Of a stretch of 64,000 bases of DNA, positions 20,365 to 32,117 are shown piece by piece. Origin of the DNA: Phoenix dactylifera (Eukaryota; Streptophyta; Magnoliopsida; Arecales; Arecaceae); the NCBI RefSeq assembly GCF_009389715.1, contig NC_052395.1:17524229-17588228 (forward strand), read 5' to 3'. The notes under the pieces were generated by a model. It was not told the DNA's origin, ran no database searches, and saw nothing but the letters and a program-made list of their open reading frames with translations. A program made the position numbers and the translations under genes. Within the stretch, counting starts at the first letter, position 1, and each line of letters opens with the position of its first letter.

Positions 20365-23300
20365 ACAGGCTTTTCTAGCTGCACAACCACAATCTTTTGA
20401 CGGCGACTGGCATCCCGACACTGGTGCTACCCACTATCCTATTGCTGACATGAACAATCTAAACATTAGGAGCGATGAGTACTCCGGATCGGATCAAATC
20501 CAAGTGGGCAACGGAACATGTTTGCGTATTTCTCAAGTCGGCAATTCCACTGTTTCAAATTCAAAAAATTTATTTCGCCTTAATAATGTCCTTCTTGTCC
20601 CTAAAATTTGAAAGAATTTATTATCTGTCCAACGTTTTGCCACTGACAATAATCGTTTTTTTGAATTTCATGGCTCTTACTTTGTCATAAAGGACTACTT
20701 GGGGAATATCCTGCACCGTGGCCCTCTGCGTGACGGTCTCTACTCTATGTCTCTTCCGCCAAGGTCCTCTAATGCATCGGCTTGTGTCGGCATCCGTGTC
20801 AGCCTATCTGATTAGCATCGTTGCCTTGGGCACGCTTGTTTTCTTGTGGTCAGTCGTCTTCTCTCTACCTCCGGCCTTCCCGTCTCTAACAATAAGCGAC
20901 CCCTCGTCTGCTCAGATTGTCAACTAGCGAAGAGTCATTGTCTTTCCCTTTTAAGTTCTCATAATAATTCTGTTGCTCCATTAGATCTAATATACACTGA
21001 TGTTTAGGGACCCTCCTCAGAACTCTCTGTATATGGCTCTAGATATTATGTCAGATTTGTTGATGATTATTCTAAGTTTATTTGGTTCTTTCCTTTAAAA
21101 TTGAAATATGATGTTGAATCTATTTTTTATAACTTTTAGAATTTTGTTGAACGTCAATTCTCTACAAAAATTAAAGCTATACAATCTGACTTGGGTGGTG
21201 AATATCGTCGCCTAAATACATATTTTAAGTCGTGCGGTATCAATCACCGCCTTGCTTGTCCGCATACCCATCAACAAATGGGATCTGTCGAACGCAGACA
21301 CCGTCACATAGTCGAGATGGGCCTTGCTCTCCTAGCCCAGGCTTTTCTGCCCCTGAAATACTGAGAGGACGCCTTCTTAACTGTCATCTATGTTATCAAT
21401 CGTCTACCGACTCCTATTTTAAATCACAAATCTCCCTACGAACTTCTTTTTCATAAACGACCGAATTATTCCTTTTTACGTGTTTTTGGGTGTGCATGTT
21501 GGCCGTATCGTCATCCCTATAATAAACATAAACTTGAATGTCAATCTAAAACCTGTTTATTTCTTGGATACAACACCCAACATCATGGTTACAAATGCCT
21601 TGATCTCCAATCCAGTCGTATGTACATTTCACGGCATGTAATATTCAATGAACATTTATTTCCTTAGTGTACTCAGAATCCTTCCTCGTGTACACACACA
21701 AATCTTTGTTCTACTATTCTACCCTCTCTGTCTTTGTCAGCACAACCTACACCTCATGCTGATTCAAATGTGTAACCCTCTTCTATACCAACACATGGCT
21801 ATGATTCAACTAATACTCTACCTCCAAGTGTTTCAGCTTTTGTTCCAGCTACTAATACAACCGAGCATAGCATGTCGAGCCCACCTGTCACTACTGCAGC
21901 AACCGACATGGGCCTCCATTCAGCCGAGCCCAACATGTCGCATGTACCTAGCCCACCTACTACTGATGCTGCTGTCTCTACTGCACCGCCAGCTCCCTCC
22001 AATCTAGTAGCATTTTCTTATCGTCCTATGATCACAAGGGCCAAAAAAGACATCCACAAGCCTAAGGTGCCTACTGATGGTACCATTCGGTACCCCCTTC
22101 CTCGGGCTTTACTTGCCTCTACCTCCGCGGATTATTCTGAACCTACATGCTATACTGAGGCTGTCAAAGATCCTAATTGGAGGGCTGCCATGAACTCTAA
22201 ATTTAATGCTCTGTTGAAAAATGGAACTTGGTCTTTGGTTCCGTCTAATGCCTCCCGCAATGTAGTTGGTTGCAAATGGGTATTCAAAATCAAGCGCAAG
22301 GCCGATGGGTTCATCGATTGTTACAAAGCGCGCCTTGTTGCTAAGGAATTTCATCAACAAGAGAGTGTGGATTTTTCAGAAACTTTTAGTCCAATCATCA
22401 AGCCGGCCACTATACGGATGGTTCTATCTCTTGCCGTATCCCTTAATTGGCATATTCGCCAAATTGACATTCAAAATACTTTTTTACATGGTCATCTATC
22501 AGAGGAAGTCTACATGCAACAACCTCCGGAATTCCACCATCCTCAATTCCCAAATCACATTTGCCGGCTACATAAGTCGCTTTATGGGCTCAAACAAGCA
22601 CCGCGAGCATGGTTCTCTCGCCTAAGTGATTATTTACTTCGGCTTGGCTTTCGCGGTTCTAAAGCCGACACTTCTCTATTCATTCTCAAAAGAAAGTGTG
22701 GATTTCTTTATGTTCTTATTTACGTGGATGACATTATTATTACTGGTTCACGTTCGTCCATGATTACTTCCCTTATCTCTTCTTTACAACGTGTCTTTGC
22801 TGTCAAAGACCTTGGGGACTTGAGTTTCTTCTTGGGCATTGAGGTGTTACGACTCCCAACTGGCATGTACCTATCCCAACGGAAGTACATTGGAGATTTG
22901 CTTCGTCGATGCAAGATGGACGGAGCCAAGCCATGTTCTTCTCCTATGGCGACTTCATGTTCTTTGTCTGCCCACGGCAGCGATTTATTTTTAGACCCCT
23001 CTTTGTACCGCAACATCGTTGGTGGCCTACAGTACTTGTCTTTTACTCGGCCCGACATCGCCTTCTCCGTCAATTTGGTGTGCCGCGACATGCACTGCCC
23101 GCTTCAATCCTATTGGCAAGCTGTTAAGAGGATACTGCGATATCTCAAAGGTGTTTTTCTTTCGGTCTTGTTATCCGCAGATCACCCTCTCTATATTTAC
23201 AGATATTCACCGATGCCGATTGGGCCGGGGACCGTGATGACCGGCGATCTGTGAGTGCTTATTGCATTTATCTTGGTAATACACTTATCTTCTGGAATTG

Positions 23301-23667
23301 CAAAGAGCAACCCACAGTTGCACGCAGCTCAACTGAGGCCGAGCACAAGTCATTAGCAAATGGGGCAGCCGAAGTTCACTAGCTCTGCTCTCTCGTGGCC
23401 GAACTGGGCTTCGTTCGGTTGCCTACTCCTTTGCTATGGTGTGACAATATTGGAGCCACGTATCTCTCCTCCAACCCGGTGTTTCACGCCTGCACCAAGC
23501 ACGTAGAGATTGATTATCATTTTGTTAGGGAGCGAGTCAACAAAAACCTATTACGAGTTCACCTCATCTTTACTCGTGATCAAATTGCGGATGCTCTTAG
23601 CAAACCACTCTCGATGGCTCGCTTCAATCAATTACGGCTCAAACTCACGTCGACAAGGTCCCGTTGA
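20365..23667 (+). pseudogene. Copia pol: protease, integrase, RT and RNase H, multiply broken
   Basis: The protease motif DTGAT lies at about 20417. The integrase region (about 20780-21650) has the catalytic context LIYTDV, IQSDLGGEY and VERRHRHIVE, interrupted by several stops and a frame change. A long open frame at 21872-23254 covers the RVT_2 reverse transcriptase: GCKWVFKIKRKADG, YKARLVAKEF, the IRQIDIQNTFLHG block, LYGLKQAPRAW and the catalytic YVDD at about 22721. A frameshift near 23200 separates RNase H, which has ARSSTEAEHKSL, then a stop, then a further open stretch to 23667 containing HVEIDYHFVRERV. The damage is spread over the whole of pol. Confidence 0.92.
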
Positions 23668-23680
23668 GTTTGCGGGGGCG
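23668..23680 (+). other. Polypurine tract region of the copia element
   Basis: G-rich TTTGCGGGGGCG immediately before the 3' LTR occupies the position of the plus-strand primer. It is not a pure purine run, which may reflect decay. Confidence 0.6.
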
Positions 23681-23944
23681 TATTGAAGGGTCACCGAAAC
23701 ACACCGGTCAAGTGATGGCTCAAACATCCTTGACCGGTTCTACCAAAGGGAATCCCACATGAATAGAATCTCAAACAAGTTAAACCTCCCTCCATGATTG
23801 TAGAATCGCATGACCCTATTCTTCTGGTGTTATTGTTACATTCTTGTTACTATCATTCACACTGTACAAATCTAATATAAATATCAGGGACTGCTGTAAA
23901 CATTTTCAATATAGAGAGAATACAATCAATTTATTCTTCCAATA
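23681..23944 (+). repeat. 3' LTR of the copia element
   Basis: 264 bp, beginning TATTGAAGGGTCACC and ending CTTCCAATA. Its ends are mutually inverted (TATTG-AAG and CTTCCAATA). It is followed directly by the CTCTA target copy. Confidence 0.93.
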
Positions 23945-24051
23945 CTCTAATCCTTGCAAGACAGTTCACTACCAGCAGAGAAGTTACAATCTCTTTCCAA
24001 CTCTAATCCTTGCAAGGCAGTTCACTACCAGCTGAGAAGTTACAATCTCTG
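23945..24051. repeat. 56-bp tandem repeat holding the copia target site
   Basis: Two copies, at 23945 and 24001, each starting CTCTAATCCTTGCAAG and containing CAGTTCACTACCAGC. The copia element interrupts the first copy at its left edge, with TTTCCAACTCTA remaining at 19061-19072. The second copy keeps the uninterrupted TTTCCAACTCTAATCC (23995 onward). Bases 23945-23949 are also the right target-site duplication. Confidence 0.85.
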
Positions 24052-24579
24052 TAAGATCTCAGTCACCAATTGACATGTAGAATCAAAATAAACCAAATAA
24101 ATGTAATAAAAATTCTATGAACGGTTATCCCTGTCAACTTTAGATATTATTGCCATGGGAGCAGGAATCAAAAACCATGTTTACCTACGTCTGCTGAAGT
24201 CAACATATTATGGTTTCAAAAAACGAAAATAAATGACCAAAATCTTGAAAATTTCTAATAAACTAAACAACCCAAAAACCAAACTACAGATAAGAACCAA
24301 CCGAAAGCGAACTAGCAATCAAGAACCATCTCTAGAGAGACCGAAATCAAACAAGAAATCAAGAACCATCTCAGACTAAATCAAGAACCGCCGGTAGAAT
24401 CCAAGGAAAAGGCAAGAAACTAAGAAATGAATAATCCATATCAAGAATCCAGACAAAAATCAAAACCAATTAGAAAACAAGAACCATCTCTAGAGTCCAA
24501 ATAACAACAAGACAAAACTAGAAATCAAGAAGCGTGACTAAAATTCAAAGGAAAAGCAAGAAAACAAGAAAGAACCACA
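24052..24579. other. Low-complexity A-rich stretch
   Basis: Rich in CAAGAA, AACCATCTC and TCTAGAG words repeated irregularly. No gene is recognised. It could be the intron or leader of a minus-strand transcript beginning near 24.87 kb. Confidence 0.35.
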
Positions 24580-24905
24580 TCAAGAATCGACAGAAAAGGA
24601 TTCGAAAGGCGGACCGGGTTGCTTGCCTCTTACTGTCGTTCTCGTCTTCCGCGGGTGGCGGAGGTCGATGGCAGATTGCTTGCCCCTTGGGGTCGTTCTT
24701 GTCCTCTGGCGCTCGGCTCGATCGCCGCATTCTGATTGATCGCCAGGAAAGAGGGGGTCGAGAGTGGGAGGGAGGACGAAAAACACCGTGTGCTCGGCTC
24801 GATCGCCGGATTCTGATTGATCGCCGGGAGAGAAGGGGTCGAGAGTGGGAGCGAGGACGAAAAAACGAAGGGGCCGATGGTGAGAGCGTTGGGGCGCTAT
24901 ATATA
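24580..24905 (-). promoter_or_regulatory. Possible minus-strand promoter and GC-rich first exon
   Basis: The minus strand has TATATATA at 24898-24905, and about 30 bases downstream a GC-rich, CpG-rich stretch (to about 24600) begins in otherwise A/T-rich DNA. This looks like the start of a transcribed gene, but the open frames there encode a repetitive basic peptide of no known family and no coding exons were identified downstream. It may be a non-coding first exon or a relic promoter. Confidence 0.35.
24711..24864. repeat. Tandem duplication, 81-bp spacing, two copies
   Basis: GCTCGGCTCGATCGCCG followed by ATTCTGATTGATCGCC and a GGTCGAGAGTGGGAG block occurs at 24711-24783 and again at 24792-24864 with few differences. 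It lies within the GC-rich putative first exon. Confidence 0.85.
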
Positions 24906-25729
24906 GGCAACGATACCATCGACGCACCGTAAAAATATATTTGATTAAAATAATAGAAATAGTAATTAATAATTAACAACTGGTGTGACGTCATAAAAGC
25001 TGTTACAATGGATTTTGATGCTTCCCCTGGACTTAATTTATCTATGCACTCTTTGTAAGCATGCTCTAATGTCAAAAAGCCATTTACTGCCACACAAAAA
25101 TAACTTGAAAAAACACTTGAGATAGCTCTTGCAATTGCTTAATTTTACTGCAGCACAAATTGAGGGAGAATTTTTGTGTGCCTAAGTCTAAATCTAGTAA
25201 TACAAATTAACCCTCCCATGCCACATTAGACTATATATACTAAATGGATGGATATTTCTATATGGAACTCTCTATTTGCCTGGAGTGGATTCTGGATGGG
25301 CAGGCCGATTCTCATGGTTCACAACAAGAAAATCGAACTAAGTGTGGCTGTAGACATTTTATTTATTCTCTTAGGATTTATTCCTTATTCTGTTTGATGC
25401 AGTTTTTTTCTAAAGATTTCCAGCAACTTTTTCCTTCGATGGTTCTTTTGATTTGTAGCATTCGTTAAATTTGTTTTCTTTAGAGTTGCAGATATCCAAT
25501 AAGGAACAGCATTACAAAAATAATCTTACCAGGATTAATTTACTCCAATGATAGTTTTTACATTATGAAATTATTTCTTATTTATTGATTAAATCACATA
25601 TCATGAAATGCTTAGTCTTTAACAAAAGTGTACTAAGCCGCCATCTTAAGAAAAATGAGGTTTTCTTTCCTATCGCTCTCTGAGTTCTCTTGGTATTCTT
25701 CTGCTACTCCATTCAGTCCACAGGGATAG
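24906..25729. other. Intergenic, no gene recognised
   Basis: A/T-rich sequence without recognisable coding or repeat structure. Confidence 0.4.
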
Positions 25730-26260
25730 CAAAGATGCCAGCCGACCTTTTTAAACCCAACTTTGCTTCGAATCTTTGCCATACTTTCTTCACAAAACTA
25801 GCTACAGTTCAGCAGAAGATAGTCCCCAGTTTCTTCATGATGATTGCACAAGAGAACCACTTGAACCCTTCTTATCAAAAAAAAAAAAAAAAAGACACCA
25901 TCCGGCCTTTCTTTGCCAGTACCTCCTTTATTTGAGTCTTGTTTCTAATGGCCAACCATAAGAAAATTTTATACTTCTCCTGGAATAGTTGTCTTCCACA
26001 GGGTATTGTAATATGGGCACTTCACCATGATTGAGGAATCTATAGAGAGACTTAACCGTGAATAGCTTTGATTGCTCTATATTCCTACATGGTCCATCAT
26101 CCTCCCTGCCAATCAATACTATTCTTAAAAATCTCCTCAAAGCTCCGTCTACTCTAGCAGTCTGCCACTGCTATTTGAATTGCACTGGGGGCACTTTGTT
26201 TTTCACGGGAACATCACAAATCTTGATTTGTGTAATCTTAGCTTGATTATGAACCTTATT
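25730..26260 (-). pseudogene. LINE reverse transcriptase C-terminal remnant (zf-RVT)
   Basis: Reading the minus strand, LFTVKSLYRFLNHGEV is the start of the zinc-binding reverse-transcriptase domain (zf-RVT) found at the end of plant L1-type LINE polyproteins. It is followed by IKFSYGWPLETRLK and, in another frame, by VLLCNHHEETGDYLLLNC, which corresponds to the conserved C-X2-C...H-L-L-L-x-C part. Frame changes and a run of about 17 A bases near 25879 interrupt it. No polymerase core was recognised upstream. Confidence 0.7.
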
Positions 26261-27300
26261 AATAGACTCAAGAGAGACAAATTAATGACCAAACCAAAAT
26301 TCTTTAGTTAGGTTTATTTGAACTTGCACATTGTTTCTGATGCTGCATCTTCGTGTACCTACTTTGCCTCCGTTGCTTCTATTTCTCACTTCAGCTTAGT
26401 ATTACAAATATTCTCCGTAAGTACTCTGCAGATGAAAGAACAGAAGATATGTGAAGTGCAATATGAAATCCAAGTCTACTTATCAATAGATTCTCTCTTT
26501 TCTATTTCAACTTACATGCAAACCTGTTTTTTAACAGTGTTGAAGAACTAATAAGAAAAAACATGTAACTCTGAGTTAACAAATTATTGGGCTTATCTTT
26601 TCAATTTTATTCTTTTGAGCCAATTCTAGAGTCGATATAGTTGTAACAGCCATATAAATGGCTGCCCTCTTCCTTGTGGGCATTTTGCCATTTTTTACGC
26701 TTAATGTGGAGACCCTAATGTTGCAGTGAGGGAAAGGGTTTGCACAACCTTGTACACTAATGTGTGTCTTTCTTTGCTCTTTGTTTTTCTCTACTATTTC
26801 CTTCACTTCTTCCCTTTTTTATTAATACTTATTTGTCTTGCTTCTATTTTCCTCTTTCATGTTTGTGCCATCAGGTCCCCACCAAACCTTGGGATTTCTT
26901 GTTGCTGTTATAGGCTTAGATCCATAGCATAATGCCAAAGCAAGATTCTGTTTAATGTATCATGAATTCCATCAGCTATTACCCATGGCATTTCTTTTTG
27001 AGAGGTAAAAAAGCAGTAATAACTATTTTAGCTAATCTGAGAGTTGGATGAACAGCAAATTTCATAAAAAGTTGTTGACTTTCAGTGGATCCTGCTCCTC
27101 CCCAGCTTAAGACTAAAGTACAAAAGAAAACAATTATCATCTTTGTGCCTCTGCGTCACCAAAGGGATTGCATGGTGAGCAGCAACTTTTCTGAAAATTT
27201 TCTTTTGATGCTTAAATTGGTAGCTGCACCGTTCGTTTCATGATCTGAGATTCCACATCGTTCTCTTAGAAAGAAAAAGGAAAAGAGAATGATCCATTCA
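26261..27300. other. Intergenic, no gene recognised
   Basis: A/T-rich sequence; short open frames only, none of recognisable family. Confidence 0.4.
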
Positions 27301-27303
27301 AAT

Positions 27304-27483
27304 GGTAGCGGTACCCAGCACCATACTGGCACCTTAGTCATATGGTACACTCCCATAGTGACACATGGTACGCTACGGGAGGTGAGAAAGCAACTGTATC
27401 ATGTGTCGATGCAGTACCATATCAAGCCTCAGTACCGTACTAATACTTACTAGTATGGTACGATACACCCGGTACCGCGTAGT
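27304..27483. repeat. GTACC-rich dispersed element, copy 3
   Basis: About 180 bp rich in GGTAC, GTACCG and ATGGTAC words. It begins GGTAGCGGTACC and ends with the inverse GGTACCGCGTAGTA. It is less CpG-rich than the copy at 17904, consistent with an older, methylation-decayed copy. Confidence 0.55.
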
Positions 27484-30004
27484 ATAGGTCAGTGCAGTAA
27501 ATGTTAGGTAGAACTACTGTATATTTCCTCCCTGAGAATGTCCAAAATGGTAGACAGCATAAGGTTCATTTCCAAGCAAGCCTTAAGAAATAAAGAAATG
27601 CTCATAGTTAAGTAGGAGATAGAATCTCTATAGAGCAACTCTAATATTAATGCCAAGGTGGCTATGAGAGGATACTAGGACTATTTCTTGTTGTATCAAC
27701 ATTTTTTAAACAAAATACCAAATCCTTTTGCCTTTTGAAGTACTAGTTTTGTAGTTTTGTTAAGATTTGGAGCATGGGAAAGTTCTAGTTAGGACATACC
27801 ATCAGTTCATTGATCAAGTTTTGCTAGAACATATCAAATAACTCAATCCATTGCTAGCTTGAATAAACTGGAAATCCATCTTGAAAATATTCCAATAGTA
27901 TTCAAGAGCCAAGTGTTTGATCCATAATGGAACTATAAGTGCTATTATCTATATATGGAATCTCCATTAGTCACAGCTTCTCCACACCAAGAGTGGACTA
28001 TAAATATCGTAGGACTATGTCAAATGGTAAAGTCATATCTTTCAGTGGTCATTTTGTCTCTTTAGGCTAGTTGGCACTACAATAAACTTTGTAAGCTTGC
28101 TTCCCTCCAAAAGATCACCAAAACACAATTATGCTTTAGAACACAATCATCAAGAAGGCTTATTCTATCTTGCAAATCTTCAACATGGTTAGGTGTCTGG
28201 AATTCTCTCAATTAGTTATGTGATCCTCTTGCATAGTTTCACAGGATTTGGTATCTTGAAAGATTCAGATATTAGGATTTTCCCTCTAAAAATATCATAA
28301 TTCATGGTTTATCCATGCTCTCCAATCACTCCATCAACAATTGACTATTGAGAAACATGATCCCTATGTTGGTCAGTATAACTTTGCTGGTTAGGGATAC
28401 TCCAAGTGGCTAGAAGAAATATGATATTCTCAAAGATTTCAATCGGATCTTCGTAAGCAGTAAAATTTTAATTGCATTATTAAGAAGACTATGAGCTTCT
28501 AAGGACTAGAAAGCAGGAATAATATGTGAGGTCAAGATAAATACGATTATGAATGCACTCTGTTAAGTATATCTTGGAGCAAAGAGAAGACCAAAATGTT
28601 CATATTTTGATGTTTTTCTCTTCTTTAAGTAATATGTAACATCCTTCTAAATCTTCTAATTCTTTTACAGAGCTCTATAGTCAATGCGATACTTTTGAAC
28701 CTACCTAAAGTTTTGGAAGATCTAACTTTACCTGTCTGGTTCCTGTGGACATCATCACGTTCATAGTGATTCAAAAAAGATGCAGTCCTTAAAATATCTA
28801 GATGCTGCAGCTGAATGTTTATATCATCCATTGCTATGTTTCATGTTGTCTCTGCTTTAACTCTTAATAGGCTGTTCTGAATTATAAATCTGTTTACACT
28901 TGCAGTTACATCATTCAGTTCTGGTGAATAAAACATGTAAGTTAGCCTGGATGTAATCTGACACACTCTCTCTGTGAGAAATTTTAATGGATTTTTATTT
29001 TAATTTTCAAGCAAAGGAAATTAAATTTGCTTCATTTAGAAAAATCATCATTTTCTCCTTTTTCAGTCTAGAAACTGAATTTGAGGGCCATTTTCTCTCC
29101 GTTCTACTGCTACTATGTATATAAATTGAACCACATAAAAACCTAAAAGTAGAAGCAGAAAACATTGATCTTGTCAAAAAGATTGAAAAGATTGTGAATT
29201 TATTATTTGTGCATTAAATTATGCCATTGTAATTTACAGAATGTTACCTTTTGTTTATCGAAACATTGGAAACATCAATTTTCAGCCAGAAATGACCACA
29301 AAGCATCTGTTTTATAAACTTTTTTTTTTCTCAATCTGTTAAATCAAATGTTGATCGGAAATGCAAAAGGAGAACTTGGCCATAATTGTTGCTGTATGGT
29401 TATTACCTTTGCACTGTTATTTTCCCGTAGGAAGGGCTTCATCATCTCTGACTTAATCACGATGCTTCCTGAACTGTTTGCTGATCAAAGTTATACTTCA
29501 GTAGGTTTGTTATAGTCTTCCTTGTAATCGATACAGCTGAATGTATGTCACTTTCAATGTGCTGTTTAATCTTCTAAGGAGGTCATCCAGGTGCTTATCT
29601 ATCCTCATGTGATGCAGAAAACTCATCAAGACCAGAAAGCTCGAGAAACAGGATCATGGTAAGAGATGAAAGAAACAGTAGGCCTCAAATATATTCTGCT
29701 TTCTATTTTGCACCAACTTAAGGAACTTACAAAAGCACAAGCACGGAAGGAGAAAGCATGGTATTGCCTGGGCAAATACGTGAAGCATGCTAAAGCAGCG
29801 ACTATGGGCTATTAAATGCTTCTTAGGAACAGGTACTTTCTCTTGATACAACTGACTATCTCGACTAATTCAGACCTACTAACTGAAATTTAAAATATGG
29901 ACAGCATAACAGGGATAGGAGCTCACGCAACAGGTCTTTTTTATGGCTATTGAGCTGGCTGCCAATGTCAAACTCCAGAGATTTCCCGAGCCAGGAGGAA
30001 GAGT
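27484..30004. other. Intergenic, no gene recognised
   Basis: A/T-rich. The frames at 28625-28831 and 29654-29851 have no family resemblance. The part nearest 30004 should contain the 3' UTR of the nitrate transporter gene. Confidence 0.4.
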
Positions 30005-31892
30005 TCAAACATGGGAAGGTGTTGTATCCACAGGGACTGTAGTTGAGGAGTCCCTTCCTTTTCCTCTTTCGCTCACGCTGTTCTCTGCGAATTTCAAGCT
30101 TGCTGAGTGGTAGCTGCTGTCTCTCTCTTTTTGACTCCATTCAGCTGTGTAGTAATCTTCCTCTGTGGCATCTGGTCTCGGGCCAAGGAGCATTCCACCC
30201 CACTGTGGGAAATAGATGAGCATGGTCGGAAGGGTGCAGGCCAGGATCATGACACCCATGAGAGCGATCCCTTTTTGGGTCGAGTATCTGGAGCCTGTGA
30301 AGAATATAAGCTGAGTTAAGACAGCACCAACATTTCCACCACCTCCTGTCATCCCGGAAATCAATCCCAATGACCTGCAAAACAAGTAGGAATCTGGTGA
30401 GATAAGGGTCGCCGCTTCAGAGAATGATCATATGAGCAGAATTTTGAGCAGCCCCGTGAAGTGTTTCTTCTCCAAGGGGACAATATTAAGAGTAATCTTT
30501 TGATCAGAGAATTCCATCAATATCTAATACTTGCAAGCGATTTTATGTGCTTCGTTTTGCTTAAATTCTAGAGTATCGATCTATAAGAAGTCCGTGTTTA
30601 AGAAATCTAGTTGAAGTTTGATGCATGTCCTCCAGTTCTCATAGGGAACAGCTCACGCGAGGTGATGAACAGAGAAGTAGTTCGAGACCGGAAGATCGAG
30701 ATGGGAAAGGTGTGGCATACCTTCGGGAGACGAAAGGGACGATGCCGAAGCTGAGTCCGCACGCAGCCTGGACGAACACCGAGAAGAGGAGCATGACGGC
30801 GATGGCTGCAGCAAGGTTGTCCATGAGCCCCAGTATGATGCAGAGAACTCCCCCAAAGCTCTGCACCGCCCACAGGCCCCACAGCCTCCCTCTCATTCCA
30901 AACCTCTCGGACAGGAGGTCGGAGAACCATCCCCCGCCCGGCCTCGAAAAAATGTTCGCCAGCCCGAAGCTCGCGGCGATCATGCCTGCGCTGCGGAGAT
31001 TGACATCAAACCTGTCGTAGAAGTACTCGGCAATGATGTTGTCGATGGTCAATTCCACCCCGAAGCAATACCCATATGTCAGTGCCAGGATCCACGCCCT
31101 GTAATTGGTGACCGCATGGTGGAAAACCTTGGAGAAGCTGTCCTTGTGCTTGTCCCCGGCTTTTTGGAGCTTCTGGTAATTGCCGTCGGGCAAGTCCTGG
31201 CCCAAGGCCACGACCGCGATCCCGGCGGCAGTCTGCATGACCCCCGGGATGAAGAAGGCGATGCGCCACGCGGTGAACTTGGTGCTGCCAATTGCAATAT
31301 GGATGAGCTCGTAGACGAGGGGCATGATAAGCTGGGTGGCACCTCCGCCGAGGTTCCCCCAGCCGGCGGCGACGCCGTTGGCACTTCCGACCTTGGGAGC
31401 TGAGAACATAGAGCTCATCCAGAATTGGCAGGAGACGAAGGAGGCGAGGGAGAAGCCTGTAAAGAAGCGAGCAAGCAAGAACATGGAGGCAGAGTTGATT
31501 ATGGAGGTGCAATAGACGGCGGGGGTGGTGACGAGGATGAGGGAGGCGGAGGCGAGACGGGGACCGACGAGGTCGCAGGCGGTGCCCATGGCGAGCCGAG
31601 CGAAGACGGCGCCGGACACGGAGGCGATTCCGGCATTGCCGATGTCGTTCCGGGTGAGGCCGAGGTTGTCGCGGATCACCGGAAGGAGCGGCGGCGCCGC
31701 GAACGTCGACACAAAGCAGCAGAAGAAGGAGAACCAAGAGAGGTGGAAGGCACGCATATGTGGGGCTGCAAAGGAGAATATCCAGAATACCGTGGCCTTG
31801 TGCTCCGAGTCGACCGGCACCTTAAAGCGCTTGGTGTCGGAAGCCGCCACCGATTCGATTTGAAGGGATGATGGTTTCTTTTGTTCCTCCAT
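30005..31892 (-). CDS. NRT2: High-affinity nitrate transporter, NRT2 family, 2 exons
   Basis: Proton-coupled nitrate uptake transporter (NNP family of the major facilitator superfamily) expected in the plasma membrane of root cells, usually working with an NAR2/NRT3 partner; no such partner gene lies in this window. Minus-strand exons 31892-30721 and 30374-30005 join across a 346-bp GT-AG intron (CGAAG|GTATGC and TTTTGCAG) to give 513 residues, typical for NRT2. The sequence shows the MFS motif [10 protein letters not shown] (103-112), the nitrate/nitrite porter motif [11 protein letters not shown] (176-186) and the second glycine-rich signature SGMTGGGGN encoded by exon 2. Hydrophobic segments fit 12 membrane helices, with a charged cytosolic N-terminus and a hydrophilic Ser-rich C-terminal tail. 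The reading frame is intact and GC-rich. Confidence 0.96.
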
Positions 31893-32110
31893 GTCTTCTT
31901 TCCTTTCCTTCTAATTCTCCAGTTTTGTTTACAGTGGCGAGGGAGACAGACCAGGCAAAGATTAAGAAATGAAGTCGTGCGAATTTGAGTCAGGTAGTGA
32001 AAAGAAGGGAAGAAACCTGAGAAATTAAGAGAGTACAAGTTCCATGGAAGAGGATCTTTTGGAAAGATAGAAAGGAAGATATGAGTGGGAGCCCCTCTCC
32101 TCTACCATCT

Positions 32111-32117
32111 TTATATA
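32111..32117 (-). promoter_or_regulatory. TATA box of the NRT2 gene
   Basis: TATATAA on the minus strand, about 220 bases upstream of the NRT2 start codon, followed by a pyrimidine-rich leader. The implied 5' UTR is about 190 bases. No nitrate-response element could be assigned by eye. Confidence 0.6.

Larger units (their letters stand above)
19073..23944 (+). mobile_element. Full-length, inactivated Ty1/copia retrotransposon
   Basis: A 4872-bp element with two 264-bp LTRs, a primer-binding site, gag, then protease, integrase, reverse transcriptase and RNase H in copia order, and a polypurine tract. The LTR termini are TATTG...CAATA instead of TG...CA. I count about 13 mismatches between the LTRs by eye, roughly 5 percent. 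Gag and pol carry several in-frame stops and at least two frameshifts, so it cannot be autonomous. Gag and RT style resemble the Ale/Retrofit lineage. The element is flanked by a 5-bp duplication. Confidence 0.95.

Noticed and set aside
24545-25093. 182-codon minus frame
   Set aside because: Composition is repetitive and basic, comes from the 81-bp duplication, crosses the TATA box, and matches no family.
31006-31871. Long open frames (up to 243 codons) overlapping the nitrate transporter in other frames and antisense
   Set aside because: They are shadows of the GC-rich NRT2 coding exon; only the NRT2 frame shows family motifs and joins to exon 2.
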